A stretch of DNA of 29,918 nucleotides from Bacteroidales bacterium UBA1182. Lineage in GTDB: Bacteria > Bacteroidota > Bacteroidia > Bacteroidales > Bacteroidaceae. The stretch lies in contig DBYQ01000060.1 of NCBI GenBank assembly GCA_002310015.1, forward strand, positions 9,787-39,704. The letters run 5' to 3'. Under the pieces are notes generated by a model. It saw nothing but the letters and a program-made list of their open reading frames with translations. It was not told the origin of the DNA and searched no databases. Positions 7,270-15,902 of the stretch are shown in pieces; position 1 is the first letter of the stretch; every line of letters begins with the position of its first letter. Both the position numbers and the translations under genes were made by a program.

Positions 7270-7448
7270 GAAAACTTTAAGGGTATAGTCTCAGAAACCG
7301 TCGCCACCCTCGGCGCGTCAGAGGGAGGGGCCCGCTCCGGAAGGAGCTTTTTGCGATAGCAAAATAAAACAATGTCCATCCCATTGGCCAATGGACAATG
7401 GGATAGCGCGAAGCGCGTAGTTTCAGAGATTATACCCTTAAAGTTTTC
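7270..7448. mobile_element. MITE-like element with 29-bp terminal inverted repeats
   Basis: Left arm 7270-7298 and right arm 7420-7448 begin and end with GAAAACTTTAAGGGTATA and its complement. They match at 27 of 29 positions (counted by hand). The 121-bp interior has no coding capacity but is packed with small hairpins: GCTCC-GGAA-GGAGC (7334-7347), TTTTGC-GATA-GCAAAA (7349-7364), a CCATTGG/CCAATGG palindrome (7381-7394) and GCGC-GAA-GCGC (7406-7416). This fits a non-autonomous mobile element or a structured intergenic repeat between two convergent genes. No clear target-site duplication was found. It could also serve as a terminator for both neighbours. Confidence 0.6.
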
Positions 7449-7462
7449 CCTCGAAAAGCGAG

Positions 7463-9361
7463 CTAATTTAAGAAACTGAGGAAGTGATCAGTATCTGGAT
7501 CAAAGGTGTAGGGTCCAGACAAGAGGTTTCCTTTGGAGTCCACAACAACGTAGAAAGGTTGGGCGTTGGCGCCGAACTTGTAGCGTTGGAGCAGGCTCCA
7601 TTTATCACCCACGGTGCGTATCTTTACTTTTGTGCCGTTCTCAACAATCGATACGGGCTGCTTGAGGGGCGTTTTGTCATCGACAAACAGCGAAACAAGT
7701 ATATACCGTTTGTTGATTATTTCTGAAACTCTGGGGTCTGTCCATACGGAGGCTTCCATTTTACGGCAGTTTACGCAACCATAGCCTGTGAAATCAATAA
7801 GTAAAGGCTTGCCTGTTTGTGAAGAGGCTTTCAGGGCTTCATTGTAGTCCGTAAACTGCGGCTCAACTATCTGTGTGCCGCGTCCGAATATCTGCGTGTT
7901 CATGGGTGGGGTGAATGCGCTTATGGCTTTGAGAGGAGCTCCCCACAAACCTGGTATCAGCCAAGCTGCAAAGGCAAGTGATGCTATACCCGTTATGATG
8001 CCGGCCATGCCAGATTTGTTTCTTTTGCCGTTTTTCTTCTTTCCGAATATTCCCAGCAGATAGAGTCCAAGAAAGAGAGCCATAAGAATCCACAGCAGCA
8101 CAAACAGGTCACGCGGCAATATGCCCCAACCGTATGCCATGTCAGCTACCGATAGGAATTTGAGCGAGAATGCCAGTTCTATGAATCCAAGTGTAACCTT
8201 GACCTTGTCCATCCATCCGCCGGATTTGGGCAGAGACTGAAGCCATCCCGGGAACATGGCAAAGAGTGCGAACGGTATGGCCATTGCCACTGAGAATCCA
8301 AGCATACCTATGGTGGGTGCCAGGATACTGCCTGTTGAAGCGGCATCAACCAGGAGGAATCCTATTATGGGGCCAGTGCAGGAGAATGACACAAGGGTTA
8401 GAGTGAGGGCCATGAAGAAGATTCCTCCCAGGCCAGCGGCTGTTGCCTTGCGGTCAGTCCCGGTACTCCAGCTGGAAGGGAGTGTTATCTCAAACAATCC
8501 AAAGAAGGAGAGGGCAAACGCCACAAGCATCAGGAAAAAAATGATGTTTACTATGGCATTTGTGGCTAAGGCGTTTAGGGCGTTGGCGCCGAATATGAGC
8601 GTGATGGCCAAGCCGATGGCCACATAGACGGCTATGATGGAGAAACCATAGAGGATAGCGTCCCTTAATGCCGTTCCCTTGGATGACGAGCGTTTAAGGA
8701 AGAAACTTACAGTCATAGGGATTACAGGCCAGACACAGGGTGTAAGCAGAGCGAGCAGGCCACCCAGGAAACTGGTCAGGAACAATCCCCATAAGGAACG
8801 CCCTTGGCTTGGGTCTGTCTGTTCCTTGATCTGGACCGGGGCCCAGGTGGCAGAATCAAAACCTTCCAATTCAGAAAGGCCTGTCTGTTGTATGAAAATA
8901 TCAGCAACAACATCCTGGGCAGTACCGCTGTGGCTGAATTCTATGCGTTGAGGCGGAAGGCATTGTGTGTCATTGCAGGCTCCGTATGTCAGATAACCTT
9001 CAATGAGCCAATCAGGGCTGGATATGTGCAGTTTCTGTATAAAACGTACCCTGTGCTCAAAGAACCTGACTTTCATGTTGAAAACGGGATCATCGCTTTC
9101 CTGTTCGTTACCTATGAATTGCAGGTTGTTTACCGGCTCGGCTCCTTGGATCTGTTCAAATGATATCTCGGCGCTGATGGGGCCACCGGACGGCAGTGAC
9201 GTGGAATATACATGCCAGCCTTCAGATATATTGAGGTCAAAAGTCAGGGTAGCGGTATCGGGGGCTGTCAATTGTATGTCGCTGGCCGTCGTAACAGGCT
9301 TGGAGGCCGTGTTGAACGGCGCAGCAACCAGAAATGATATGATAAGAGAGGCAAATGACAT
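7463..9361 (-). CDS. dsbD: Thiol:disulfide interchange protein DsbD
   Basis: This inner-membrane protein of 632 residues carries reducing power from cytoplasmic thioredoxin to periplasmic thiol proteins. Three modules are visible. The first is a periplasmic N-terminal domain with the Cys129/Cys134 pair in YGACNDTQCLPP. The second is a membrane domain from about 188 to 470 with its redox cysteines in TPCVWP (209) and SFSCTGP (328). The third is a C-terminal thioredoxin-like domain with CVNC (529/532). All six expected cysteines are present. The start MSFASLIISFLVAAPFN gives a good signal peptide; the frame is open 25 codons upstream but overlaps the putative promoter. It is divergent from the S9 peptidase at 9451. 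Confidence 0.92.
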   Translation of the reverse strand: MSFASLIISFLVAAPFNTASKPVTTASDIQLTAPDTATLTFDLNISEGWHVYSTSLPSGGPISAEISFEQIQGAEPVNNLQFIGNEQESDDPVFNMKVRFFEHRVRFIQKLHISSPDWLIEGYLTYGACNDTQCLPPQRIEFSHSGTAQDVVADIFIQQTGLSELEGFDSATWAPVQIKEQTDPSQGRSLWGLFLTSFLGGLLALLTPCVWPVIPMTVSFFLKRSSSKGTALRDAILYGFSIIAVYVAIGLAITLIFGANALNALATNAIVNIIFFLMLVAFALSFFGLFEITLPSSWSTGTDRKATAAGLGGIFFMALTLTLVSFSCTGPIIGFLLVDAASTGSILAPTIGMLGFSVAMAIPFALFAMFPGWLQSLPKSGGWMDKVKVTLGFIELAFSLKFLSVADMAYGWGILPRDLFVLLWILMALFLGLYLLGIFGKKKNGKRNKSGMAGIITGIASLAFAAWLIPGLWGAPLKAISAFTPPMNTQIFGRGTQIVEPQFTDYNEALKASSQTGKPLLIDFTGYGCVNCRKMEASVWTDPRVSEIINKRYILVSLFVDDKTPLKQPVSIVENGTKVKIRTVGDKWSLLQRYKFGANAQPFYVVVDSKGNLLSGPYTFDPDTDHFLSFLN

Positions 9362-9376
9362 ATAGCTTATTTTCCG

Positions 9377-9384
9377 CGAAGATA
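9377..9384 (-). promoter_or_regulatory. Putative -7 box of dsbD
   Basis: TATCTTCG on the minus strand differs from TAnnTTTG by one base and lies 15 bases before the chosen dsbD start. No clear -33 TTTG was seen. Confidence 0.35.
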
Positions 9385-9420
9385 ACAAATAACCCTTACC
9401 TATTTGTCGATAATAAATGA

Positions 9421-9428
9421 TATATTCG
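9421..9428 (+). promoter_or_regulatory. Putative -7 box of the S9 peptidase at 9451
   Basis: TATATTCG is one base away from TAnnTTTG and sits 22 bases before the ATG. A TTTG lies upstream but only 14 bp away, so the -33 element is uncertain. Confidence 0.35.
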
Positions 9429-9450
9429 CATTTCAAACATTCAATCAGTA

Positions 9451-11562
9451 ATGGATAACAGGCGATTCAAAGCATTCATCGTAGCATTTGCTGCAGTTAT
9501 TACGTTTTTGTTGCTTATGATGGTAAAGAAAGATGACAGTAAGGTAAACATCGGAAAGAGTGATTTTCAAATAGAGAACGGACGTCTTACGCCGGAGGCT
9601 CTGTGGGCTTTAGGCCGGATTGCAGATGTTGCCGTATCACCCGATGGTTCAAAGATTGCGTATCAGGTGTCTTATTACAGCGTTGAGGAGAACGCCAGCC
9701 ATACTGTGATATATGTGATGAACAGTGATGGCAGTAACGTGAAGCTGCTCACCGGAACGGCTGTATCGGAACACAGCCCGGCATGGATGGATAATGAGCA
9801 CATCGCATATCTTTCAGCCAAAGACGGTGTACAGCAGATGTGGTGCATGGATGTCAACGGAAAACATCGCAAGAAACTGTCATCGGCAGAGCATGACATT
9901 GAGGGATTCCTTTTTTCTCCGGACATGAGCCACGTGCTTACTGTCATGAGCGTACCCAATCCTCTGGTAAAAGAGAAACAGTATGAGGACCTTCCAAAGG
10001 CTACTGGTATGATAGCCGATGACCTTATGTTCCGTCACTGGGACAGCTGGACTACATCTGTTCCGCATCCGTTTGTTTCAGCTTTTGACGGTAATAAGGT
10101 GGCGGCCGATGCAATTGACCTGCTTGAAGGCGAGCCATACGAGAGCCCGATGCTGCCGTTTGGCGGGATAGAGCAGTTCGCCTGGAGTCCGGATGGAAAG
10201 AACATCGCTTACACCTGCCGTAAAAAGGTAGGGGCAGAGTATTCCAAGAGCACGGATTCAGATATATACCTATATAATATAGAGAGTGGCAAGACCATTA
10301 ATCTGTGCAAGCTGGATGGAGCAGAGGATAAGAATATGGGGTATGATATTAACCCCAAGTTCAGTTCCGACGGCCGTTTCATTGCTTGGCAGAGCATGGA
10401 GCGTGACGGTTATGAGAGCGATATCAACCGTCTCTATGTAATGGATCTGGGGGATTACAGCAAATGGTCCGTGTCAGATGGCTTTGACAGCAATGTGGAT
10501 AATTTCATTTGGGCCCGGGAGAGGGACTACCTCTTTTTCATAGGCTCATGGCAGGGACGTATGTCATTGTTCTCTGCTGATCTGAACGGTAATATCCTGA
10601 CAATCAATGATGATGTATGTGATTACAATTCATTGGTCTGGACAGATGACAGGAACCTTCTGGTAACGCGTCAGTCAATGCGGTTTGCAACTGAGATTTA
10701 TCTGGTTGACATAAGACGCGGACTTGCTGAGAAACTCTCGCATGAGAATGATCATATATTCAGCCAGTTGAATAATATCAGGGTTGATGCGCGCGTAGTG
10801 AAGACCTCTGACGGCAAGGATATGCTGGCATGGGTCGTATTCCCACCTGACTTTGATGAAACCAAGAAATATCCAACGTTGTTGTTCTGTGAGGGCGGAC
10901 CTCAGAATATGGTTTCCCAGTTCTGGAGTTACCGATGGAATTTCCGTATTATGGCAGACAACGGTTATATAATTGTAGCTCCTAACCGCAGAGGACTGCC
11001 AGGATTCGGAAAGAAATGGCTTGAGGATATAAGCGGAGACTATGGCGGGCAGTGTATGCGTGACCTTCTTTCTGCAATTGATGACATAAGCAATGAACCG
11101 TACGTAGATAAGGAACGTCTGGGTTGTGTAGGAGCCAGCTTTGGCGGATATTCCGTCTATTGGCTTGCCGGTCATCACGATGGCCGGTTCAAGTGCTTCA
11201 TCGCACATGACGGCATCTTCAATCTTGAGCAGCAGTTCCTGGAGACAGAGGAGATGTGGTTCCCGTATTGGGATATGGGCGGACCCTATTGGGAAAAGAA
11301 TGAAGTGACTGAGAGAACATACGCCACGTCACCGCATCTTTTTGCCGACAAATGGGACACACCGATCCTTTGCATCCATGGCGAGAAGGATTACCGTGTA
11401 CTTTACTCACAGGCTATATCAGCTTTCCAGGCTGCAAGACTGCGTGGCGTTACGGCAGAACTGTTGCTGTTCCCTGATGAGAACCATTGGGTAAATAAGC
11501 CACAGAACGGAGTCCTGTGGCAGAGAACCTATTTCAACTGGCTTGATAAGTGGTTGAAATAA
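9451..11562 (+). CDS. Membrane-anchored S9-family peptidase (DPP5-like)
   Basis: The protein has 703 residues. A single N-terminal hydrophobic helix (about 8-26, AFIVAFAAVITFLLLMMV) with a lysine-rich end suggests an inner-membrane anchor with the enzyme in the periplasm. A WD40-like beta-propeller (SPDGSKIAY, SPDGKNIAY, SSDGRFIAW) precedes the hydrolase domain. The triad is Ser563 in GASFGG, Asp647 in HGEKD and His679 in DENHW. It resembles acylaminoacyl-peptidase / dipeptidyl-peptidase 5 enzymes, which trim peptides taken up as nutrients. It converges on yidC with a single base between the stops and is divergent from dsbD. It is not closely similar to the S9 peptidase at 1167, so the two are not a recent duplication. 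Confidence 0.92.
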   Translation: MDNRRFKAFIVAFAAVITFLLLMMVKKDDSKVNIGKSDFQIENGRLTPEALWALGRIADVAVSPDGSKIAYQVSYYSVEENASHTVIYVMNSDGSNVKLLTGTAVSEHSPAWMDNEHIAYLSAKDGVQQMWCMDVNGKHRKKLSSAEHDIEGFLFSPDMSHVLTVMSVPNPLVKEKQYEDLPKATGMIADDLMFRHWDSWTTSVPHPFVSAFDGNKVAADAIDLLEGEPYESPMLPFGGIEQFAWSPDGKNIAYTCRKKVGAEYSKSTDSDIYLYNIESGKTINLCKLDGAEDKNMGYDINPKFSSDGRFIAWQSMERDGYESDINRLYVMDLGDYSKWSVSDGFDSNVDNFIWARERDYLFFIGSWQGRMSLFSADLNGNILTINDDVCDYNSLVWTDDRNLLVTRQSMRFATEIYLVDIRRGLAEKLSHENDHIFSQLNNIRVDARVVKTSDGKDMLAWVVFPPDFDETKKYPTLLFCEGGPQNMVSQFWSYRWNFRIMADNGYIIVAPNRRGLPGFGKKWLEDISGDYGGQCMRDLLSAIDDISNEPYVDKERLGCVGASFGGYSVYWLAGHHDGRFKCFIAHDGIFNLEQQFLETEEMWFPYWDMGGPYWEKNEVTERTYATSPHLFADKWDTPILCIHGEKDYRVLYSQAISAFQAARLRGVTAELLLFPDENHWVNKPQNGVLWQRTYFNWLDKWLK

Positions 11563-11563
11563 A

Positions 11564-13459
11564 CTATTTGTGCTGCTGTTGTTTCTGCAGTCTTTCCTGC
11601 TCTTTCTGAAGAGCCTCCAGACGGGCCATCATGCTGCTTCCGCCTTGCTTGCGCTTGGAGGGGTCATTGCGACTGGCCTCATAATCGGCTTCCAGTTTAG
11701 CCAGAATGGCTTTCTCATCTGTTGAACGACGCAGCCAGATCATGGTTATGATACCTACCAGACCGGATATGAAGTAGTAATAGCAGAGACCTGATGAGTA
11801 GTTGTTGAACATGAAGAAGAACAATACTGGCATGAGGTATGACATCCAGCGCATTGCCTTCATACTCTCCTCCTGGCCTGGAGCCATCTGCTGTTGCTGC
11901 ATGGAATAGATGGTATTGATGATGTTGGTGACGCAGAACAGTAAGCAGAATATGCTCAGGTGGTCACCAATCAAAGGTATGTTGTTGTTCCATCTGATCA
12001 GGTCATCAAATCCCGTGAGGTCTGTTGCCCAGAGGAAACTCTGCTGACGCAATTCAATGGCATTCGGTACAAAGAAGAAGAATGCGGTCCAGACAGGCAT
12101 CTGTATAAGCATCGGAAGACAACCTCCCATGGGGCTTACGCCGTACTTGCTATAAACGGCCATGGTTTCCTGCTGCTTCTTCATGGCATCCTCAGGCTTG
12201 GGATATTTGGCAGCCACCTCATCTACATAAGGCTTGAGGGCACGCTGCTTGGCGGATGACATGTATGACTTGATCTGTGCAGGCATAACCAGCAGTTTTA
12301 TGATGATGGTCATGAGCAGTATCACAATACCCATATTCAGGTTCCACTTTGAAAGCAGGTTGAACAGAGGTATGATAAGGAAACGGTTCACTTCACGAAC
12401 TACCGGCCAACCCAGGTCAAAGACGCGGTTCAGTCTGATCTTATGGTCACCATGTGCCAGCTTGCTGTTCTGTTTCAGGATCTTGTAATCGTTAGGTCCG
12501 ATGTAGAACTGGAACTGGGTGGGCTCATTTCCTGCCGGGTCAAAAGCTGTGCTGGTTTTTGCCATGAGCTTCTTCATGTAGCCTATGCCTTTGGCGTAAG
12601 ATACGCCTGAGAGCTGTGCACCTCCGTTGTATGTTCCGGAGGCAATCATGATGCATGAGAAGAACTGGTTCTTGTATGCTACCCAATCCAAAGGCTCCTC
12701 AACTGTGCTGGAAGAGGCTTTTGTGGATTTTTTTGTGGCAGGGGCAATATTGAATATCTTAGCCTTGTTCTTGTCATTGCGCTTGTAGGTGAGAGTGGTA
12801 TAACGCTGCTCGAATTCAAATCCCTTCTCTTGCTGACGCAGGTTCTGTATCCAATCTACGGCAAGTGTGTTGAGGTTTGATGAGAAGAAGTTATCCATGC
12901 CTGCAGCCTTTATGTCAAGGTTGAGCATGTAACTCTCAGGAAGCAGTGTGTAAATGAAATCCAGATGACCGTAACCGTTGGTGTTGAGACGCATGGTAAC
13001 GGAATTGGAGCCGTTCCTGATTGTCTCAAAATAGAGGTCTTTGCTCTGGATATTCTGATTCTTGCCGTCTATCTTGAAATTGAGACTTATCTCATCCTGG
13101 CTGAAGAGTACAACATCTCCTCCCTTCTGATCCTTATAATTATAGAGCTGGGCAGAACATGGTGCTGCTCCTTTTGAGGAGATGCCTATCTTTACTAACC
13201 CGTTGTCAAGGATCGTCGTGGTCTCAGTGCCGTTCAAGGCAGGGAAAAGGGGAGACAGTGAATCCTGCTGCAAGGCGGTTGCAGCATCGGTGTTTTCCTG
13301 TGCAGACAGTGCTGCGTCTGATGATTTTGCCTCATCTATTTTCTGCTCGTACTGTGCTGTCTTGTCTGCGTTTTTTTTCTGGTTGTTACCGGACCAAAGC
13401 ATTACCAATACTAACACTAAGGGGATAAGTATCAAGCCAAATAAAGTTCTTCTGTCCAC
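11564..13459 (-). CDS. yidC: Membrane protein insertase YidC
   Basis: YidC inserts membrane proteins, alone or with SecYEG. This copy has 631 residues and the Gram-negative layout. It has one N-terminal helix (LFGLILIPLVLVLVMLW), a large periplasmic domain (about 60-350), and the conserved insertase core from about 355 to 580 (KLLVMPAQIKSYMSS, PMGGCLPMLIQMPVWTAFFF, NNYSSGLCYYYFISG). The C-terminal tail is rich in Lys and Gln (QKEQERLQKQQQHK) and may bind ribosomes. The gene faces the S9 peptidase head to tail, with one base between the stop codons. It has its own well-matched promoter and is divergent from the DUF3078 gene. Confidence 0.97.
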   Translation of the reverse strand: MDRRTLFGLILIPLVLVLVMLWSGNNQKKNADKTAQYEQKIDEAKSSDAALSAQENTDAATALQQDSLSPLFPALNGTETTTILDNGLVKIGISSKGAAPCSAQLYNYKDQKGGDVVLFSQDEISLNFKIDGKNQNIQSKDLYFETIRNGSNSVTMRLNTNGYGHLDFIYTLLPESYMLNLDIKAAGMDNFFSSNLNTLAVDWIQNLRQQEKGFEFEQRYTTLTYKRNDKNKAKIFNIAPATKKSTKASSSTVEEPLDWVAYKNQFFSCIMIASGTYNGGAQLSGVSYAKGIGYMKKLMAKTSTAFDPAGNEPTQFQFYIGPNDYKILKQNSKLAHGDHKIRLNRVFDLGWPVVREVNRFLIIPLFNLLSKWNLNMGIVILLMTIIIKLLVMPAQIKSYMSSAKQRALKPYVDEVAAKYPKPEDAMKKQQETMAVYSKYGVSPMGGCLPMLIQMPVWTAFFFFVPNAIELRQQSFLWATDLTGFDDLIRWNNNIPLIGDHLSIFCLLFCVTNIINTIYSMQQQQMAPGQEESMKAMRWMSYLMPVLFFFMFNNYSSGLCYYYFISGLVGIITMIWLRRSTDEKAILAKLEADYEASRNDPSKRKQGGSSMMARLEALQKEQERLQKQQQHK

Positions 13460-13488
13460 TTTGAAATGCTATTATTCGTTACGGAACG

Positions 13489-13496
13489 CAAAGGTA
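13489..13496 (-). promoter_or_regulatory. -7 box of yidC
   Basis: TACCTTTG on the minus strand is an exact TAnnTTTG match 30 bases upstream of the yidC ATG. A -33 TTTG at the normal distance is not evident. Confidence 0.6.
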
Positions 13497-13540
13497 CAAA
13501 ATATATTGAGCGAGTGCGGGCGGGGTACGATAATTTATTG

Positions 13541-13548
13541 TATTTTTG
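13541..13548 (+). promoter_or_regulatory. -7 box of the DUF3078 gene
   Basis: TATTTTTG matches TAnnTTTG and lies 12 bases before the ATG at 13561. The frame is open upstream to a TTG inside this box, so that start is rejected. Together with the yidC box it forms a divergent promoter region of about 100 bp. Confidence 0.55.
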
Positions 13549-13560
13549 CACTTGCACCTT

Positions 13561-14919
13561 ATGAAAAGGCATATGAAGAGAGGTTTTGCGATTGCCGCAT
13601 TACTGATATTGTCAATTACAACCATTGCTCAGGAAGTGTCGAATCCGTTCAAATCGGCATTTCCCGATACTTTAGTCACGTCTGAGAAATTCAAGGCTCA
13701 CCTTGATTCTTTGACATCCTTTTTTGAGCATGGATCGGATGTGATTAATGAAGAAATCTCTGATAATCCGATGTATTTCAGGCTGTTTATGCCGATAGTG
13801 ATGTACGGGTCTGCCATATCGGAAGCTATAACCCCGGAGAGGAAAGGGCAAAATAGGCAGGATGACCTTTTACCGCTTGAACCGATAGGCGATGTCTCTG
13901 AGCGTACGCTTGCCAGAATGATTGACGAGACTCTGGCCAAGGTGTATCTGGAACATCCGGAACTGGTAAGAATGACTGAAGAGGAACTCATGGGTGTGCA
14001 GACTGTGATACCGATATCCGAGGATATGGTGACTGGTATTCAACTGGATGTGAAGGCAAGAGGGCGTCGTCCTACAATAGAGAGCAGTCCGGATATGGCT
14101 GCTCCCAGACAGCGCTACTGGAAAGTGTTCGGTAATTTCCAGGGCAAATATACCCAGAGCTATTATTCTGACAACTGGTATAAGGGCGGTGAGAGCAACC
14201 ATTCCATTCTGGGGCAGATCAATACAGAAGCAAATTATGCCAGGAAAAATACAACTTTTGACAACAAGCTGGAGCTGAAACTTGGTTTCTATACGACAGA
14301 GATTGATAACAAAACCACCTTGCGTACAAATGAAGACCTTATCCGCTTTACTTCAAAGTATGGCCTGAAAGCATTTGAGAACTGGTATTATTCTTCACAA
14401 TTCCAGGGCTATACGCAGTTCATGCCTGTCTATGACACCAAGGTTACTACAAAACTGAAGTCCAAATTCTTTGCGCCGGTTTATGGAAACCTTTCCATAG
14501 GTATGGACTATAAGCCCAAATTCAAGAAGAAGAACATCACGCTTTCAGTATTGTTGTCTCCGTTATCCTATAACTGCCGATACGTGAGTGTTGACAGCAT
14601 CGCTACCAATTTCGGTATAGACGCCGGCAAGAACTTCAAATACACCTTGGGTTCCCGTTTTGACGGTAACATCAAATGGACATTCCTGGAGGATTTCACC
14701 TGGACATCCAAGGCTCAGTTCTATACGAGTTATGAGGGTACTGAGGCCAACTGGGAGAATACCATAGACTACAGGCTTACCAAGTATCTGTCACTCCAGT
14801 TCTTTTGTCACTGGCGTTTTGATGACAGTGTCAAGCGTAAACTTGACAAGGATGGTAATCTTATGGGTTACAGCCAGTTCAAGGAGTTCCTAACTTTGAA
14901 CTTCAACTACGCTTGGTGA
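13561..14919 (+). CDS. DUF3078 outer-membrane beta-barrel protein
   Basis: The product has 452 residues. It has a signal peptide (MKRGFAIAALLILSITTIAQ after a short MKRH extension) and a C-terminal half, from about residue 180, rich in alternating aromatic strands. NWYKGGESNHSILGQ and NKLELKLGFYTTEID are characteristic of DUF3078, a family confined largely to Bacteroidota. The C-terminus FNYAW ends in an aromatic residue, as in outer-membrane barrels recognised by the BAM machinery. The N-terminal 150 residues are charged and probably periplasmic. Function is unknown. The start could also be the ATG at 13573. Its last 13 bases overlap the 3' end of the convergent dehydrogenase gene. Confidence 0.85.
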   Translation: MKRHMKRGFAIAALLILSITTIAQEVSNPFKSAFPDTLVTSEKFKAHLDSLTSFFEHGSDVINEEISDNPMYFRLFMPIVMYGSAISEAITPERKGQNRQDDLLPLEPIGDVSERTLARMIDETLAKVYLEHPELVRMTEEELMGVQTVIPISEDMVTGIQLDVKARGRRPTIESSPDMAAPRQRYWKVFGNFQGKYTQSYYSDNWYKGGESNHSILGQINTEANYARKNTTFDNKLELKLGFYTTEIDNKTTLRTNEDLIRFTSKYGLKAFENWYYSSQFQGYTQFMPVYDTKVTTKLKSKFFAPVYGNLSIGMDYKPKFKKKNITLSVLLSPLSYNCRYVSVDSIATNFGIDAGKNFKYTLGSRFDGNIKWTFLEDFTWTSKAQFYTSYEGTEANWENTIDYRLTKYLSLQFFCHWRFDDSVKRKLDKDGNLMGYSQFKEFLTLNFNYAW

Positions 14920-15773
14920 TTTGATTTTCTCTCTTTGAGGATCTCTGAGCGGCGCTTGAAGGGTGAATCCGGCTCACGTGCCATGTACCAGTACTCCATG
15001 TGGTCTGTCGTGATGGGGAACAGCCTGGTCAGCATGAGCAACAGTTTGCTGGTGAATGTGAGCGTGGCTCGTCTGGAACGTTTGCGGATATGATTCAGCA
15101 TTATCTCCGCCACACGCTCAGAGGTCATCATCTTGCCCTCTTCACGCGGAGTCTCGCCCTGCTGGCTGCCATCGGCCATGAGAGCAGTCTTGCGAATGTT
15201 TGATGCCGTAAAGCCGGGAGCATATATCATCACGTGAAGCCCATCATAAAGATGCTCTGAACGGAGTGTGTCCAGGAAACCGTTTATGGCAAACTTGGAT
15301 GCCGAGTAGCCGGTGCGGCCGGGCAGGCCTTTATAGCCGGCTGTTGAGATAACGCCAACTATAGAGCCTTTTGATTCAAGAAGGAAGGGCAGGGCATATT
15401 TGGTGCAATAGACGGTGCCCCAGAAGTTTACATCCATCAGACGGCGTATGACGTTGAGGTCCAGGTCTTTGAACATGGCACGCATGGAGATGCCGGCATT
15501 GTTTATAAGTATGTCTATGCGTCCGAACCTTTTTATGGTCTGCTCAATGAGGTTACGGCAGTCATCCTCTAGGGAGACATCGGTTTTTATACTTATTACT
15601 TCAGTGTATTGTGATAGTTCCTTGCATAGTTCATTGAGTTTGTCCTCAGATCTTGCGGCAAGAACCACTTTTGCCTGATACTTGGCCAGCAATGTTGCTG
15701 TAGCCAGTCCTATTCCTGAGCTTGCGCCGGTGACAATGGCTACCTTCCCTTCAAAATATTTTCTGTTGTTCAT
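14907..15773 (-). CDS. Short-chain dehydrogenase/reductase (SDR)
   Basis: This is a classical SDR oxidoreductase of 288 residues. TGASSGIG (15-22) binds the dinucleotide, NNAG (91-94) stabilises the fold, and the catalytic residues are Ser143, Tyr156 and Lys160 in the GYSASK motif, with Asn116 as a likely fourth member. Arg41 after the second strand suggests an NADPH preference, which is inference. The C-terminal extension (about 225-288) is basic and contains a short hydrophobic stretch (LLLMLTRLFPI), as in SDRs acting on lipid substrates. The substrate is not identifiable. The 3' end overlaps the DUF3078 gene by 13 bases on the other strand. Confidence 0.9.
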   Translation of the reverse strand: MNNRKYFEGKVAIVTGASSGIGLATATLLAKYQAKVVLAARSEDKLNELCKELSQYTEVISIKTDVSLEDDCRNLIEQTIKRFGRIDILINNAGISMRAMFKDLDLNVIRRLMDVNFWGTVYCTKYALPFLLESKGSIVGVISTAGYKGLPGRTGYSASKFAINGFLDTLRSEHLYDGLHVMIYAPGFTASNIRKTALMADGSQQGETPREEGKMMTSERVAEIMLNHIRKRSRRATLTFTSKLLLMLTRLFPITTDHMEYWYMAREPDSPFKRRSEILKERKSNHQA

Positions 15774-15873
15774 GTGTGCTGCTAATATGCCGTAAAGTTA
15801 ATGATTATTTATTAATGGATGCCTTTGTATCTGTTTTATAGGTCATATTGATAAAAAATTATTCCTTTTTGTG

Positions 15874-15881
15874 TAATTTCG
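15874..15881 (+). promoter_or_regulatory. Putative -7 box of purU
   Basis: TAATTTCG is one base from TAnnTTTG and ends 21 bases before the purU ATG. The -33 region is T-rich without an exact TTTG at the right distance. Confidence 0.4.
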
Positions 15882-15902
15882 CGCCTTGAAAAACCATTAA
15901 CA

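Noticed and set aside
10675..11208. 177-codon minus-strand open frame
   Set aside because: It is antisense to the hydrolase domain of the S9 peptidase, whose motifs are intact.
1167..11562. The two S9 peptidases as a recent duplication
   Set aside because: Their anchors, propellers and active-site contexts (GYSAGG against GASFGG) differ too much.
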